From Prosapia bicincta (lineage: Eukaryota > Arthropoda > Insecta > Hemiptera > Cercopidae), in contig JBAIZL010000001.1 in assembly GCA_036971475.1 (NCBI GenBank), positions 78,726,271-78,790,270 of the forward strand: a DNA stretch of 64,000 nt, read 5' to 3'. How positions within the stretch are numbered: the first letter of the stretch is position 1; each line of letters opens with the position of its first letter. A program made the position numbers and the translations under genes. Under the pieces are notes generated by a model that was not told the DNA's origin, made no database searches, and saw only the letters and a list, made by a program, of their open reading frames with translations. Below are positions 26,201 through 41,200 of this stretch, piece by piece.

Positions 26201-29200
26201 GCACCACCATTGTAAAAGTATGCTTTAAGAGGATTGCCTTACCTTCTTGTTACAAAGGATTAACGACAGGTAGACACCAACACGTTTTTATAGCACCACC
26301 ATTGTAAAAGTATGCTTCAAGAGGATTACCTTACCCTTCTTGTTACAAAGGATTAACTACAGGTAGACACCGACACGTTTTTATAGCACCGCCATTGTAA
26401 GAATATGCTTCAAGAGGATTACCTTACCCTTCTTCTTACAAAGGATTAACGACAGGTAGACGCCGACACTTTTTTATAGCACCACCATTGTAAAAGTATG
26501 CTTCAAGAGGATTACCTTACCCTTCTTGTTACAAAGGATTAACTACAGGTAGACACCGACACGTTTTTATAGCACCGCCATTGTAAGAACATGATTCAAG
26601 AGGATTACCTTAACCTTCTTCTTACAAAGGATTAACGACAAGTAGACGCCGACACGTTTTTATAGCACCACCATTGTAAAAGTATGCTCTAAGAGGATTA
26701 CCTTACCCTTTTTGTTACAAAGGATTAACCACAGGTAGACACCGACACGTTTTATAGCACCACCATAGTAAGAATATGCTTCAAGAGGATTACCTTACCC
26801 TTCTTGTTACAAAGGATTAACCACAGGTAGACACTGACACGTTTTTATAGCACCACCATTGTAAGAATATGCTTCAAGAGGATTACCTTACCCTTCTTGT
26901 TACAAATGATTAACCACAGGTAGACACAGACACGTTTTTATAGCACCACCATTGTAAGAATGGCTTCAAGAGGATTACCTTACCCTTCTTGTTACAAAGG
27001 ATTAACCACAGGTAGACACAGACACGTTTTTATAGCACCACCATAGTAAGAATATGCTTCAAGAGGATTACCTTACCCTTCTTGTTACAAAGGATTAACG
27101 ACAGGTAGACACCGACACGTTTTTATAGCACCACCATAGTAAGAATATGCTTCAAGAGGATTACCTTACCCTTCTTGTTACAAAGGATTAACCACAGGTA
27201 GACACAGACACGTTTTTATAGCACCACCATTGTAAGAATATGCTTCAAGAGGATTACCTTACCCTTCTTGTTACAAAGGATTAACGACAGGTAGACACCG
27301 ACACGTTTTTATAGCACCACCATTGTAAGAATATGCTTCAAGAGGATTACCTTACCCTTCTTGTTACAAAGGATTAACCACAGGTAGACACAGACACGTT
27401 TTTATAGCACCACCATTGTAAGAATATGCTTCAAGAGGATTACCTTACCCTTCTTGTTACAAAGGATTAACGACAGGTAGACACCGACACGTTTTTATAG
27501 CACCACCATTGTAAGAATATGCTTCAATAGGATTACCTTACCCTTCTTGTTACAAAGGATTAACCACAGGTAGACACCGACACGTTGTTATAGCACCACC
27601 ATTGTAAGAATATGCTTCAAGAGAATTACCTTAAACTTCTTGTTACAAATGATTAAGCACAAGTAGACACCGACACGTCTTTATAGCACCACCATTGTAG
27701 GAATATGCTTCAAGAGGATTTCCTTACCCTTCTTGTTACAAAGGATTAACCACAGGTAGACACCGACATGTTTTTATAGCACCACCATTGTAAAAGTATG
27801 CTTTAAGAGGATTGCCTTACCTTCTTGTTATAAAGGATTAACGACAGGTAGACACCAACACGTTTTTATAGCACCACCATTGTAAAAGTATGCTTCAAGA
27901 GGATTACCTTGCCCTTCTTGTTACAAAGGATTAACCACAGGTAGACACAGACACGTTTTTATAGCACCACCATTGTAAAAGTATGATTTTAGAGGATTAC
28001 CTTACCCTTCTTGTTACAAAGGATTAACCACAGGTAGACACCGACACGTTTTTATAGCACCACCATTGTAAAAGTATGCTTCAAGAGGATTACCTTACCC
28101 TTCTTGTTACATAGGATTAACCACAGGTAGACACCGACACGTTTTTATAGCACCACCATTGTAAAAGTATGCTTCAAGAGGATTACCTTACCTTTCTTGT
28201 TACATAGGATTAACCACAGGTAGACACAGACACGTTTTTATAGCACCACCATTGTAAGAATATGCTTCAAGAGGATTACCTTACCCTTCTTGTTACAAAG
28301 GATTAACTACAGGTAGACACCGACATGTTTTTATAGCACCTCCATTGTAAGAATATGCTTCAAGAGGATTACCTTACCCTTCTTCTTACAAAGGATTAAC
28401 GACAGGTAGACGCCGACACTTTTTTATAGCACCACCATTGTAAAAGTATGCTTCAAGAGGATTACCTTACCCTTCTTGTTACAAAGGATTAACTACAGGT
28501 AGACACCGACACGTTTTTATAGCACCGCCATTGTAAGAATATGATTCAAGAGGATTACCTTAACCTTCTTCTTACAAAGGATTAACGACAAGTAGACGCC
28601 GACACGTTTTTATAGCACCACCATTGTAAAAGTATGCTCTAAGAGGATTACCTTACCCTTTTTGTTACAAAGGATTAACCACAGGTAGACACCGACACGT
28701 CTTTATAGCTCCACCATTGTAAAAGTATACTTCAAGAGGATTACCTTACCCTTCTTGTTACAAGGGATTAACGACAGGTAGAAACCGACACGTTTTTATA
28801 GCACCACCATAGTAAGAATATGCTTCAAGAGGATTACCTTACCCTTCTTGTTACAAAGGATTAACCACAGGTAGACACAGACACGTTTTTATAGCACCAC
28901 CATTGTAAGAATATGCTTCAAGAGGATTACCTTACCCTTCTTGTTACAAAGGATTAACGACAGGTAGACACCGACACGTTTTTATAGCACCACCATTGTA
29001 AAAGTATGCTTCAAGAGGATTACCTTACCTTTCTTGTTACATAGGATTAACCACAGGTAGACACCGACACGTTTTTATAGCACCACCATTGTAAAAGTAT
29101 GATTTTAGAGGTTTACCTTACCCTTCTTGTTACAAAGGATTAACCACAGGTAGACACTGACACGTCTTTATAGCATTACCATTGTGAGAGTATGCTTCAA

Positions 29201-30219
29201 GATGATTACCTTACCCTTCTTGTTACAAGGGATTAACGACAGGTAGAAACCGACACGTTTTTATAGCACCACCATTGTAAGAGTATGCTTCAAGAGGATT
29301 ACCTTAACCTTCTTGTTACAAAGGATTAACTACAGGTAGACACAGACACGTTTTTATAGCACCACCATTGTAAGAATATGCTTCAAGAGGATTACCTTAC
29401 CCTTCTTGTTACAAGGGATTAACGACAGGTAGACACCGACACGTTTTTATAGCACCACCATTGTAAGAGTATGCTTCAAGAGGATTACCTTACCCTTCTT
29501 GTTACAAAGCATTAACCACAGGTAGAAACCGACACGTTTTTATAGCACCACCATTGTAAGAGTATGCTTCAAGAGGATTACCTTACATTTCTTGTTACAA
29601 AGGATTAACTACAGGTAGACACAGACACGTTTTTATAGCACCACCATTGTAAGAATATGCTTCAAGAGGATTACCTTACCCTTCTTGTTACAAGGGATTA
29701 ACGACAGGTAGACACCGACACGTTTTTATAGCACCACCATCGTAAGAGTATGCTTCAAGAGGATTACCTTACCCTTCTTGTTACAAGGGATTAACGACAG
29801 GTAGAAACCGACACGTTTTTATAGCACCACCATTGTAAGAGTATGCTTCAAGAGGATTACCTTACATTTCTTGTTACAAAGGATTAACGACAAGTAGACA
29901 CCGACACATTTTTATAGCACCTCCTTTGTAAGAATATGCTTCAAGAGGATTACCTTACATTTCTTGTTACAAAGGATTAACGACAAGTAGACACCGACAC
30001 ATTTTTATAGCACCTCCTTTGTAAGAATATGCTTCAAAAGGATTACCTTACCCTTTTTGTTACAAATGATTAACCACAGGTAAACACGGACACCTTTTTA
30101 TAACACAGCCTTAGAGTGAGTCTGCATTAAAAGGATTACATTGCCCTTTTGTTACATAGGATTAACCACAGGTAGACGCGGACACCACTTTGTAGTACCG
30201 TCGTGGTATGAGTCTGCTT
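17231..30219. repeat. 93-bp satellite, about 140 monomers, with higher-order repeats
   Basis: The monomer contains, in order, TTACAAAGGATTAACCACAG, GTAGACACCGACACG, TTTTTATAGCACCACCATAG, TAAGAATATGCTTCAAGAGG and ATTACCTTACCCTTCTTG. Starts near 17331 and 17424 give the 93-bp period. From about 20.4 to 27.6 kb distinctive variants recur as blocks. GTGTTTAGTGC starts at 20808, 22386, 24242 and 26099; ACGTTGTTATAGC variants lie near 20431, 22195, 23865, 25722 and 27579. The last intervals are 1,857 bp, which is 20 monomers minus 3 bp. Monomers decay at the right edge (29.9-30.2 kb). No open frame is maintained. Confidence 0.97.
20808..27589. repeat. 1.86-kb higher-order repeat within the 93-bp satellite
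   Basis: Multi-monomer blocks carrying the same ordered set of variants repeat. Intervals between equivalent positions are 1,578, 1,856 and 1,857 bp for one marker, and 1,764, 1,670, 1,857 and 1,857 bp for another. The early intervals differ by whole monomers, so blocks of 17 to 20 monomers were amplified. The right-hand copies (22.4-27.6 kb) are the most regular. Confidence 0.8.
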
Positions 30220-32230
30220 AAGGTATGCAACCTTACAGCCTTTGCAGTGGGTTTTTATGTCACTGCAATTATCCTATCTATACTAACAATCCTTCCTCAT
30301 CCTTCTTGTTACAAGGGGGTGTACAATGGTAAATTCCTCCTTATGGAAACGACATATTGTAGGTCTACGTTAGGTAGGCAACTGTATGGTTAATATAGGC
30401 CCACTGTCTCTACTTATCCCAGATATCCTACACATCAATGTTCTCTTTACGTCACGGTTATATTGACGAATGATGATTCATGGGTAATAAAGAAATAACG
30501 GGTTTTACCTAATTAATCAAAAATGTGTGCCATTATCTTCTGTAGCTTTAGGCGGTCAGCTTGTATGTTTTTGCCTAGTCAGGAATGATTACGGTAGGTA
30601 ATAAAATCCCACGGTTCATGATATAGAGGAAGTAACCTGTTTAGGATCGCGTACCTAAGGAGGTAGATACACGTTATCAGGGTCATAAAACGTTAGTTAC
30701 GTCCTGTATCATCCCCTTCTAAGGAGCTCAAGGAAGATAGACAGAAATTTATATAGAATTAGTTAGGACTTACGATCTCCTGATACTTAAAGAAAGGATC
30801 ATATTTACTCATAAGAATAAGAATAAGAGAGAATGCAATCCTATTGAAGGAACATGAATAAAAAGGATTCCTTTCGGAATAAAGATGGTTTTAGGAAAGG
30901 ACTTTGTAATTAAATTGTACTGGAAAGAGATCCTAAACAAGATGTTAGTCTCCAGTTTCTAGGTATTTTGGTAGGTTTCTAAGTAGGTTTGTAGTTCTTT
31001 TTTTTAATAATTTTTCGTCTGACTTAATATACTTGATTTTTATCTCTTTTTTCCAGTCTCATATGCATAGGAGTCGAAGTTTCAGCCTCTTTTGATAAGT
31101 CTCTTTCGATTAAATCGAGCTTATCACCTTAAAAATTAGAAGCAAAGTGACCACTGACAATGTGGAGACCCTTTTTTGACCCATTTTGACTGGGAGAATC
31201 CAAGACCTTGAAAGTTATTAGCGAATAGTTTAGTGTAGACCTGTTTTGACAAATAGAACTTGATTTGTACGTTTTTTTCAAATTTACGACTTACCCTCGT
31301 CAATCGCTGTTTCCTCTTGAACTCATATTTCGCTGTACGCATTTTTCGTGCCACCATTTCGTAAGTAGGGTCGGGAGGGGAAGAGAGTTATCTACCTGTT
31401 ACCCGTCTTTGTGCCAAACGATTACAAGGCTTACAAGGTTTAAAATCGATGTTCTGTATCGCCAAATATCGTTGCGACGTTTAATAGTAAGATTAGACGA
31501 AGGCCCCAAGTCAAAAACAACAAGAGGCAAGAGGAGCTCAGAGAAAAAGCCAGATGAGTTTACCTAGTTATGCTCAAACAATGCTAAATAGACTTTCCTT
31601 TCATAACCAGAATTCCTTCAATGCCATTATTGCATAACAGAATATATACCTTTAGAACGCTACGTTATATTTAACCAGTTACCATGTAATAAAGCTGCCC
31701 GATAATATTTGCTTGACGCTACAAACTGAATGTACGGCTTATAGACTTTTCTAAGGAACGCACATAAATATGCAAAAGCCCAATATTTGTTTAGAATAAC
31801 CTTGTACATGTGATTCTTTGCTAAGCCATTTGCCTGCCTTTGTGCGCCATTCAATTAGCAACGTCGTATATTCATTATTTATATCACACGATTCGGAGCT
31901 ATTGTTCCCTATTCTCCAACAATAGGAACGCGTCTCTTCTTCACTATTGTCTGCTCCTAACTGTTCTTTAAGCATTGTTCTTTTAATGGCTTCCGTTCTA
32001 AGAAATCAATTTATCCTCAACTTCGGTTTGTAGTATGAACATTATTTCATAATGCAAATATTCTTTCAACTTAGTTGAGGTTATGTTAAGACGAACAAAG
32101 ACATACACAAAGCTCGCAACATAATCATTTATTGACTCATACGCATTTCAATGAAAAAGTCATCATCATCAGTGAATGTTTCTACTACAAACTCTAACTT
32201 AAAACTTTGGTGAAAGTAAGGTTATCCTTG
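30220..32230. other. Unique spacer between the two large satellites
   Basis: A decayed piece of satellite (CCTTCTTGTTACAAGGG) lies at about 30301. A small inverted repeat TGCAGTG...CACTGCA sits at 30243-30267. Two open frames may deserve a search: 31265-31567 plus (100 codons, basic C-terminus) and 31751-32005 minus (hydrophilic, MLKEQLGADNSEEETRSYCW...). Neither has a motif that I recognise. Confidence 0.35.
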
Positions 32231-35200
32231 TCCAGGTTCTAGAAATACGTAATTGAAATAGACTCAACTTTGCCCATGCCATAAAAAGTTCTTTACCCTT
32301 GTACTCTCTATTGTAACTAGAAATGCAAGGAAGGGTGGTTATAGTAGATGGGATTAATGAAAGGACATAAAAAAAAACCTTCAGGTTCTTGAACTACGTA
32401 ATTGAATGACACTCATACTAGCCCCATGACATAAAAAGTTGTATACCGTTGTACACTCTATTGTAACTAGAAGAGCGAGGAGGATGGTTATAATAGACAG
32501 GATTAATGAAGGGACATAAAACCAAATGTTCAGGTTCTAGGGATGAGTAATTGAAATAGACTCACACTTTTCCTGTGACATAAAAAGTACTTTCCCCTTG
32601 TACACACTATTTTAACACGAAGGGCAAGGATAGGATGTTATTGTAGATAGGATAATTGAAGGGATATAAAATCGAATGTTCAGGTTCTGGGGTTGGTAAA
32701 TTGAAGTAGACTCATACTAATCCCATGACGTAAAAAATTGTTTACCCTTGTACACTCTGTAGTAGAAAGAAGGGAAGGAAGGGTTTTTGTTGTAGATAGA
32801 AACTATGAAGGGACATAAAACTAAATGTTCAGGTTCTGTGTTGTGTAGTTGAAGTAGACTCATATTAATCCCATGACATAAAAATTTGTTTACCCTTGTA
32901 CACTCCGTTGTCATAGGACAGTAATTAAGGGTTGCTATTGTGGATATAAATTATGAAGGGACATAAAACCAAATGCTCATGTTCTGTGTTGCGTAATTGA
33001 AGTAGACTCATATTAATCCCATGACATAAAAATTTGTTTACCCTTGTACACTCCGTTGTCATAAGACAGTAATTAAGGGTTGCTATTGTGGATATATATT
33101 ATGAAGGGACATAAAACTAAATGTTCAGGTTCTGTGTTCCGTAATTGAAGTAGACTCATAATAATCCCATGACATAAAAAGTTGTTTACCCTTGTACACT
33201 CCGTTGACATAAGACAGTAATTAAGGGTTGCTATTGTGGATATATATTATGAAGGGACATAAAACCAAATGTTCAGGTTCTGTGTTGCGTAATTGAAGTA
33301 GACTCATATTAATCCCATGACATAAAAATTTGTTTACCCTTGTACACTCCGTTGTCATAAGACAGTAATTAAGGGTTGCTATTGTGGATATAAATTATGA
33401 AGGGGCATAAAACCAATGTTCAGGTTCTGTGTTGCGTAATGGAAGTAGACTCATATTAATCCCATGACATAAAAAGTTGTTTACCCTTGTACACTCCGTT
33501 GACATAAGACAGTAATTAAGGGTTGCTATTGTGGATATAAATTATGAAGGGGCATAAAAACAAATGTTCAGGTTCTGGGTTGCGTAATTGAAGTAGACTC
33601 ATATTAATCCCATGACATAAAAAGTTGTTTACCCTTGTACACTCCGTTGTCATAAGACAGTAATTAAGGGTTGCTATTGTGGATATATATTATGAAGGGA
33701 CATAAAACCAAATGTTCAGGTTCTGTGTTGCGTAATTGAAGTAGACTCATATTAATCCCATGACATAAAAATTTGTTTACCCTTGTACACTCCGTTGTCA
33801 TAAGACAGTAATTAAGGGTTGCTATTGTGGATATAAATTATGAAGGGGCATAAAAACAAATGTTCAGGTTCTGTGTTGCGTAATGGAAGTAGACTCATAT
33901 TAATCCCATGACATAAAAAGTTGTTTACCCTTATACACTCCGTTGTCATAAGACAGTAATTAAGGGTTGCTATTTTGGATAGAAATTATGAAGGGGCATA
34001 AAAACAAATGTTCAGGTTCTGGGTTGCGTAATTGAAGTAGACTCATATTAATCCCATGACATAAAAAGTTGTTTACCCTTGTACACTCCGTTGTCATAAG
34101 ACAGTAATTAAGGGTTGCTATTGTGGATATAAATTATGAAGGGGCATAAAAACAAATGCTCAGGTAATGGGTTGCGTAATTGAAGTAGACTCATATTAAT
34201 CCCATGACATAAAAAGTTGTTTACCCTTGTACACTCCGTTGTCATAAGACAGTAATTAAGGGTTGCTATTGTGGATATAAATTATGAAAGGGCATAAAAA
34301 CAAATGTTCAGGTTCTGGGTTGCGTAATTGAAGTAGACTCATATTAATCCCATGACATAAAAAGTTGTTTACCCTTGTACACTCCGTTGTCATAAGACAG
34401 TAATTAAGGGTTGCTATTGTGGATATATATTATGAAGGGACATAAAACTAAATGTTCAGGTTCTGTGTTCCGTAATTGAAGTAGACTCATATTAATCCCA
34501 TGACATAAAAAGTTGTTTACCCTTGTACACTCCGTTGACATAAGACAGTAATTAAGGGTTGCTATTGTGGATATATATTATGAAGGGACATAAAACCAAA
34601 TGTTCAGGTTCTGGGTTGCGTAATTGAAGTAGACTCATATTAATCCCATGACATAAAAAGTTGTTTACCCTTGTACACTCCGTTGTCATAAGACAGTAAT
34701 TAAGGGTTGCTATTGTAGATATATATTATGAAGGGACATAAAACTAAATGTTCAGGTTCTGTGTTCCGTAATTGAAGTAGACTCATATTAATCCCATGAC
34801 ATAAAAAGTTGTTTACCCTTGTACACTCCGTTGTCATAAGACAGTAATTATGGGTTGCTATTGTGGATATAAATTATGAAGGGGCATAAAAACAAATGTT
34901 CAGGTTCTGGGTTGCGTAATTGAAGTAGACTCATATTAATCCCATGACATAAAAAGTTATTTACCCTTGTACACTCCGTTGTCATAAGACAGTATTTAAG
35001 GGTTGCTATTGTGGATATATATTATGAAGGGACATAAAACTAAATGTTCAGGTTCTGTGTTCCGTAATTGAAGTAGACTCATATTAATCCCATGACATAA
35101 AAAGTTGTTTACCCTTGTACACTCCGTTGACATAAGACAGTAATTAAGGGTTGCTATTGTGGATATAAATTATGAAGGGGCATAAAAACAAATGTTCAGG

Positions 35201-38200
35201 TTCTGGGTTGCGTAATTGAAGTAGACTCATATTAATCCCATGACATAAAAAGTTGTTTACCCTTGTACACTCCGTTGTCATAAGACAGTAAATAAGGGTT
35301 GCTATTGTGGATATAAATTATGAAGGGGCATAAAAACAAATGTTCAGGTTCTGTGTTGCGTAATGGAAGTAGACTCAAATTAATCCCATGACATAAAAAG
35401 TTGTTTACCTTTGTACAGTCCGTTGACATAAGACAGTAATTAAGGGTTTCTATTGTGGATATAAATTATGAAGGGGCATAAAAACAAATGTTCAGGTTCT
35501 GTGTTGCGTAATGGAAGTAGACTCAAATTAATCCCATGACATAAAAAGTTGTTTACCCTTGTACAGTCCGTTGACATAAGACAGTAATTAAGGGTTGCTA
35601 TTGTGGATATAAATTATGAAGGGGCATAAAAACAAATGTTCAGGTTCTGGGTTGCGTAATTGAAGTAGACTCATATTAATCCCATTACATAAAAAGTTGT
35701 TTACCCTTGTACACTCCGTTGTCATAAGACAGTAATTAAGGGTTGCTATTGTGGATAGAAATTATGAAGGGGCATAAAAACAAATGTTCAGGTTCTGGGT
35801 TGCGTAATTGAAGTAGACTCATATTAATCCCATGACATAAAAAGTTGTTTACCCTTGTACACTCCGTTGTCATAAGACAGTAATTAAGGGTTGCTATTGT
35901 AGATATATATTATGAAGGGACATAAAACTAAATGTTCAGGTTCTGTGTTCCGTAATTGAAGTAGACTCATATTAATCCCATGATATAAAAAGTTGTTTAC
36001 CCTTGTACACTCCGTTGACATAAGACAGTAATTAAGGGTTGCTATTGTGGATATATATTATGAAGGGACATAACACCAAATGTTCAGGTTCTGGGTTGCG
36101 TAATTGAAGTAGACTCATATTAATCCCATGACATAAAAAGTTGTTTACCCTTGTACACTCCGTTGTCATAAGACAGTAATTAAGGGTTGCTATTGTGGAT
36201 ATATATTATGAAGGGACATAAAACTAAATGTTCAGGTTCTGTGTTCCGTAATTGAAGTAGACTCATATTAATCCCATGACATAAAAAGTTGTTTACCCTT
36301 GTACACTCCGTTGTCATAAGACAGTAATTATGGGTTGCTATTGTGGATATAAATTATGAAGGGGCATAAAAACAAATGTTCAGGTTCTGGCTTGCGTAAT
36401 TGAAGTAGACTCATATTAATCCCATGACATAAAAAGTTATTTACCCTTGTACACTCCGTTGTCATAAGACAGTAATTAAGGGTAGCTATTGTGGATATAT
36501 ATTATGAAGGGACATAAAACTAAATGTTCAGGTTCTGTGTTCCGTAATTGAAGTAGACTCATATTAATCCCATGACATAAAAAGTTGTTTACCCTTGTAC
36601 ACTCCGTAGACATAAGACAGTAATTAAGGGTTGCTATTGTGGATATAAATTATGAAGGGACATAAAACCAAATGTTCAGGTTCTGTGTTGCGTAATGGAA
36701 GTAGACTCATATTAATCCCATGACATAAAAAGTTGTTTACCCTTGTACACTCCGTTGACATAAGACAGTAATTAAGGGTTGCTATTGTGGATATAAATTA
36801 TGAAGGGACATAAAACCAAATGTTCAGGTTCTGTGTTCCGTAATGGAAGTAGACTCATATTAATCCCATGACATAAAAAGTTGTTTACCCTTGTACACTC
36901 CGTTGTCATAAGACAGTAAATAAGGGTTGCTATTGTGGATATAAATTATGAAGGGACATAAAACTAAATGTTCACTTTCTGGGTTGCGTAATTGAAGTAG
37001 ACTCATATTAATCCCATGACATAAAAAGTTGTTTACCCTTGTACACTCCGTTGTCATAAGACAGTAATTAAGGGTTGCTATTGTGGATATAAATTATGAA
37101 AGGGCATAAAAACAAATGTTCAGGTTCTGGGTTGCGTAATTGAAGTAGACTCATATTAATCCCATGACATAAAAAGTTGTTTACCCTTGTACACTCCGTT
37201 GTCATAAGACAGTAATTAAGGGTTGCTATTGTGGATATATATTATGAAGGGACATAAAACTAAATGTTCAGGTTCTGTGTTCCGTAATTGAAGTAGAATC
37301 ATATTAATCCCATGACATAAAAAGTTGTTTACCCTTGTACACTCCGTTGTCATAAGACAGTAATTAAGGGTTGCTATTGTGGATATATATTATGAAGGGA
37401 CATAAAACTAAATGTTCAGGTTCTGTGTTCCGTAATTGAAGTAGACTCATATTAATCCCATGACATAAAAAGTTGTTTACCCTTGTACACTCCGTTGACA
37501 TAAGACAGTAATTAAGGGTTGCTATTGTGGATATATATTATGAAGGGACATAAAACCAAATGTTCAGGTTCTGGGTTGCGTAATTGAAGTAGACTCATAT
37601 TAATCCCATGACATAAAAAGTTGTTTACCCTTGTACACTCCGTTGTCATAAGACAGTAATTAAGGGTTGCTATTGTAGATATATATTATGAAGGGACATA
37701 AAACTAAATGTTCAGGTTCTGTGTTCCGTAATTGAAGTAGACTCATATTAATCCCATGACATAAAAAGTTGTTTACCCTTGTACACTCCGTTGTCATAAG
37801 ACAGTAATTATGGGTTGCTATTGTGGATATAAATTATGAAGGGGCATAAAAACAAATGTTCAGGTTCTGGGTTGCGTAATTGAAGTAGACTCATATTAAT
37901 CCCATGACATAAAAAGTTGTTTACCCTTGTACACTCCGTTGTCATAAGACAGTATTTAAGGGTTGCTATTGTGGATATATATTATGAAGGGACATAAAAC
38001 TAAATGTTCAGGTTCTGTGTTCCGTAATTGAAGTAGACTCATATTAATCCCATGACATAAAAAGTTGTTTACCCTTGTACACTCCGTTGACATAAGACAG
38101 TAATTAAGGGTTGCTATTGTGGATATAAATTATGAAGGGGCATAAAAACAAATGTTCAGGTTCTGGGTTGCGTAATTGAAGTAGACTCATATTAATCCCA

Positions 38201-41200
38201 TGACATAAAAAGTTGTTTACCCTTGTACACTCCGTTGTCATAAGACAGTAAATAAGGGTTGCTATTGTGGATATAAATTATGAAGGGGCATAAAAACAAA
38301 TGTTCAGGTTCTGTGTTGCGTAATGGAAGTAGACTCATATTAATCCCATGACATAAAAAGTTGTTTACCCTTGTACAGTCCGTTGACATAATACAGTAAT
38401 TAAGGGTTGCTATTGTGGATATAAATTATGAAGGGGCATAAAAACAAATGTTCAGGTTCTGGGTTGCGTAATTGAAGTAGACTCATATTAATCCCATGAC
38501 ATAAAAAGTTGTTTACCCTTGTACACTCCGTTGTCATAAGACAGTAATTAAGGGTTGCTATTGTGGATAGAAATTATGAAGGGGCATAAAAACAAATGTT
38601 CAGGTTCTGGGTTGCGTAATTGAAGTAGACTCATATTAATCCCATGACATAAAAAGTTGTTTACCCTTGTACACTCCGTTGTCATAAGACAGTAAATAAG
38701 GGTTGCTATTGTGGATATAAATTATGAAGGGGCATAAAAACAAATGCTCAGGTAATGGGTTGCGTAATTGAAGTAGACTCATATTAATCCCATGACATTA
38801 AAAGTTGTTTACCCTTGTACACTCCGTTGTCATAAGACAGTAATTAAGGGTTGCTATTGTGGATATATATTATGAAGGGACATAAAACTAAATGTTCAGG
38901 TTCTGTGTTCCGTAATTGAAGTAGGCTCATATTAATCCCATGATATAAAAAGTTGTTTACCCTTGTACACTCCGTTGACATAAGACAGTAATTAAGGGTT
39001 GCTATTGTGGATATATATTATGAAGGGACATAACACCAAATGTTCAGGTTCTGGGTTGCGTAATTGAAGTAGACTCATATTAATCCCATGGCATAAAAAG
39101 TTGTTTACCCTTGTACACTCCGTTGTCATAAGACAGTAATTAAGGGTTGCTATTGTGGATATATATTATGAAGGGACATAAAACTAAATGTTCAGGTTCT
39201 GTGTTCCGTAATTGAAGTAGACTCATATTAATCCCATGACATAAAAAGTTGTTTACCCTTGTACACTCCGTTGTCATAAGACAGTAATTATAGGTTGCTA
39301 TTGTGGATATAAATTATGAAGGGGCATAAAAACAAATGTTCAGGTTCTGGGTTGCGTAATTGAAGTAGACTCATATTAATCCCATGACATAAAAAGTTGT
39401 TTACCCTTGTACACTCCGTTGTCATAAGACAGTAATTAAGGGTTGCTATTGTGGATATATATTATGAAGGGACATAAAACCAAATGTTCAGGTTCTAGGG
39501 ATGAGTAATTGAAATAGACTCACACTTTTCCTGTGACATAAAAAGTACTTTCCCCTTGTACACACTATTTTAACACGAAGGGCAAGGATAGGATGTTATT
39601 GTAGATAGGATAATTGAAGGGATATAAAATCGAATGTTCAGGTTCTGGGGTTGGTAAATTGAAGTAGACTCATACTAATCCCATGACGTAAAAAATTGTT
39701 TACCCTTGTACACTCTGTAGTAGAAAGAAGGGAAGGAAGGGTTTTTGTTGTAGATAGAAACTATGAAGGGACATAAAACTAAATGTTCAGGTTCTGTGTT
39801 GTGTAGTTGAAGTAGACTCATATTAATCCCATGACATAAAAATTTGTTTACCCTTGTACACTCCGTTGTCATAGGACAGTAATTAAGGGTTGCTATTGTG
39901 GATATAAATTATGAAGGGACATAAAACCAAATGCTCATGTTCTGTGTTGCGTAATTGAAGTAGACTCATATTAATCCCATGACATAAAAATTTGTTTACC
40001 CTTGTACACTCCGTTGTCATAAGACAGTAATTAAGGGTTGCTATTGTGGATATATATTATGAAGGGACATAAAACTAAATGTTCAGGTTCTGTGTTCCGT
40101 AATTGAAGTAGACTCATAATAATCCCATGACATAAAAAGTTGTTTACCCTTGTACACTCCGTTGTCATAAGACAGTAATTAAGGGTTGCTATTGTAGATA
40201 TATATTATGAAGGGACATAAAACTAAATGTTCAGGTTCTGTGTTCCGTAATTGAAGTAGACTCATATTAATCCCATGACATAAAAAGTTGTTTACCCTTG
40301 TACACTCCGTTGTCATAAGACAGTAATTATGGGTTGCTATTGTGGATATAAATTATGAAGGGGCATAAAACCAATGTTCAGGTTCTGTGTTGCGTAATGG
40401 AAGTAGACTCATATTAATCCCATGACATAAAAAGTTGTTTACCCTTGTACACTCCGTTGACATAAGACAGTAATTAAGGGTTGCTATTGTGGATATAAAT
40501 TATGAAGGGGCATAAAAACAAATGTTCAGGTTCTGGGTTGCGTAATTGAAGTAGACTCATATTAATCCCATGACATAAAAAGTTGTTTACCCTTGTACAC
40601 TCCGTTGTCATAAGACAGTAATTAAGGGTTGCTATTGTGGATATATATTATGAAGGGACATAAAACCAAATGTTCAGGTTCTGTGTTGCGTAATTGAAGT
40701 AGACTCATATTAATCCCATGACATAAAAATTTGTTTACCCTTGTACACTCCGTTGTCATAAGACAGTAATTAAGGGTTGCTATTGTGGATATAAATTATG
40801 AAGGGGCATAAAAACAAATGTTCAGGTTCTGTGTTGCGTAATGGAAGTAGACTCATATTAATCCCATGACATAAAAAGTTGTTTACCCTTATACACTCCG
40901 TTGTCATAAGACAGTAATTAAGGGTTGCTATTTTGGATAGAAATTATGAAGGGGCATAAAAACAAATGTTCAGGTTCTGGGTTGCGTAATTGAAGTAGAC
41001 TCATATTAATCCCATGACATAAAAAGTTGTTTACCCTTGTACACTCCGTTGTCATAAGACAGTAATTAAGGGTTGCTATTGTGGATATAAATTATGAAGG
41101 GGCATAAAAACAAATGCTCAGGTAATGGGTTGCGTAATTGAAGTAGACTCATATTAATCCCATGACATAAAAAGTTGTTTACCCTTGTACACTCCGTTGT

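Noticed and set aside
17231..30219. CRISPR-like array
   Set aside because: The repeats are directly tandem with no unique spacers, monomers are 93 bp, and the context is eukaryotic.
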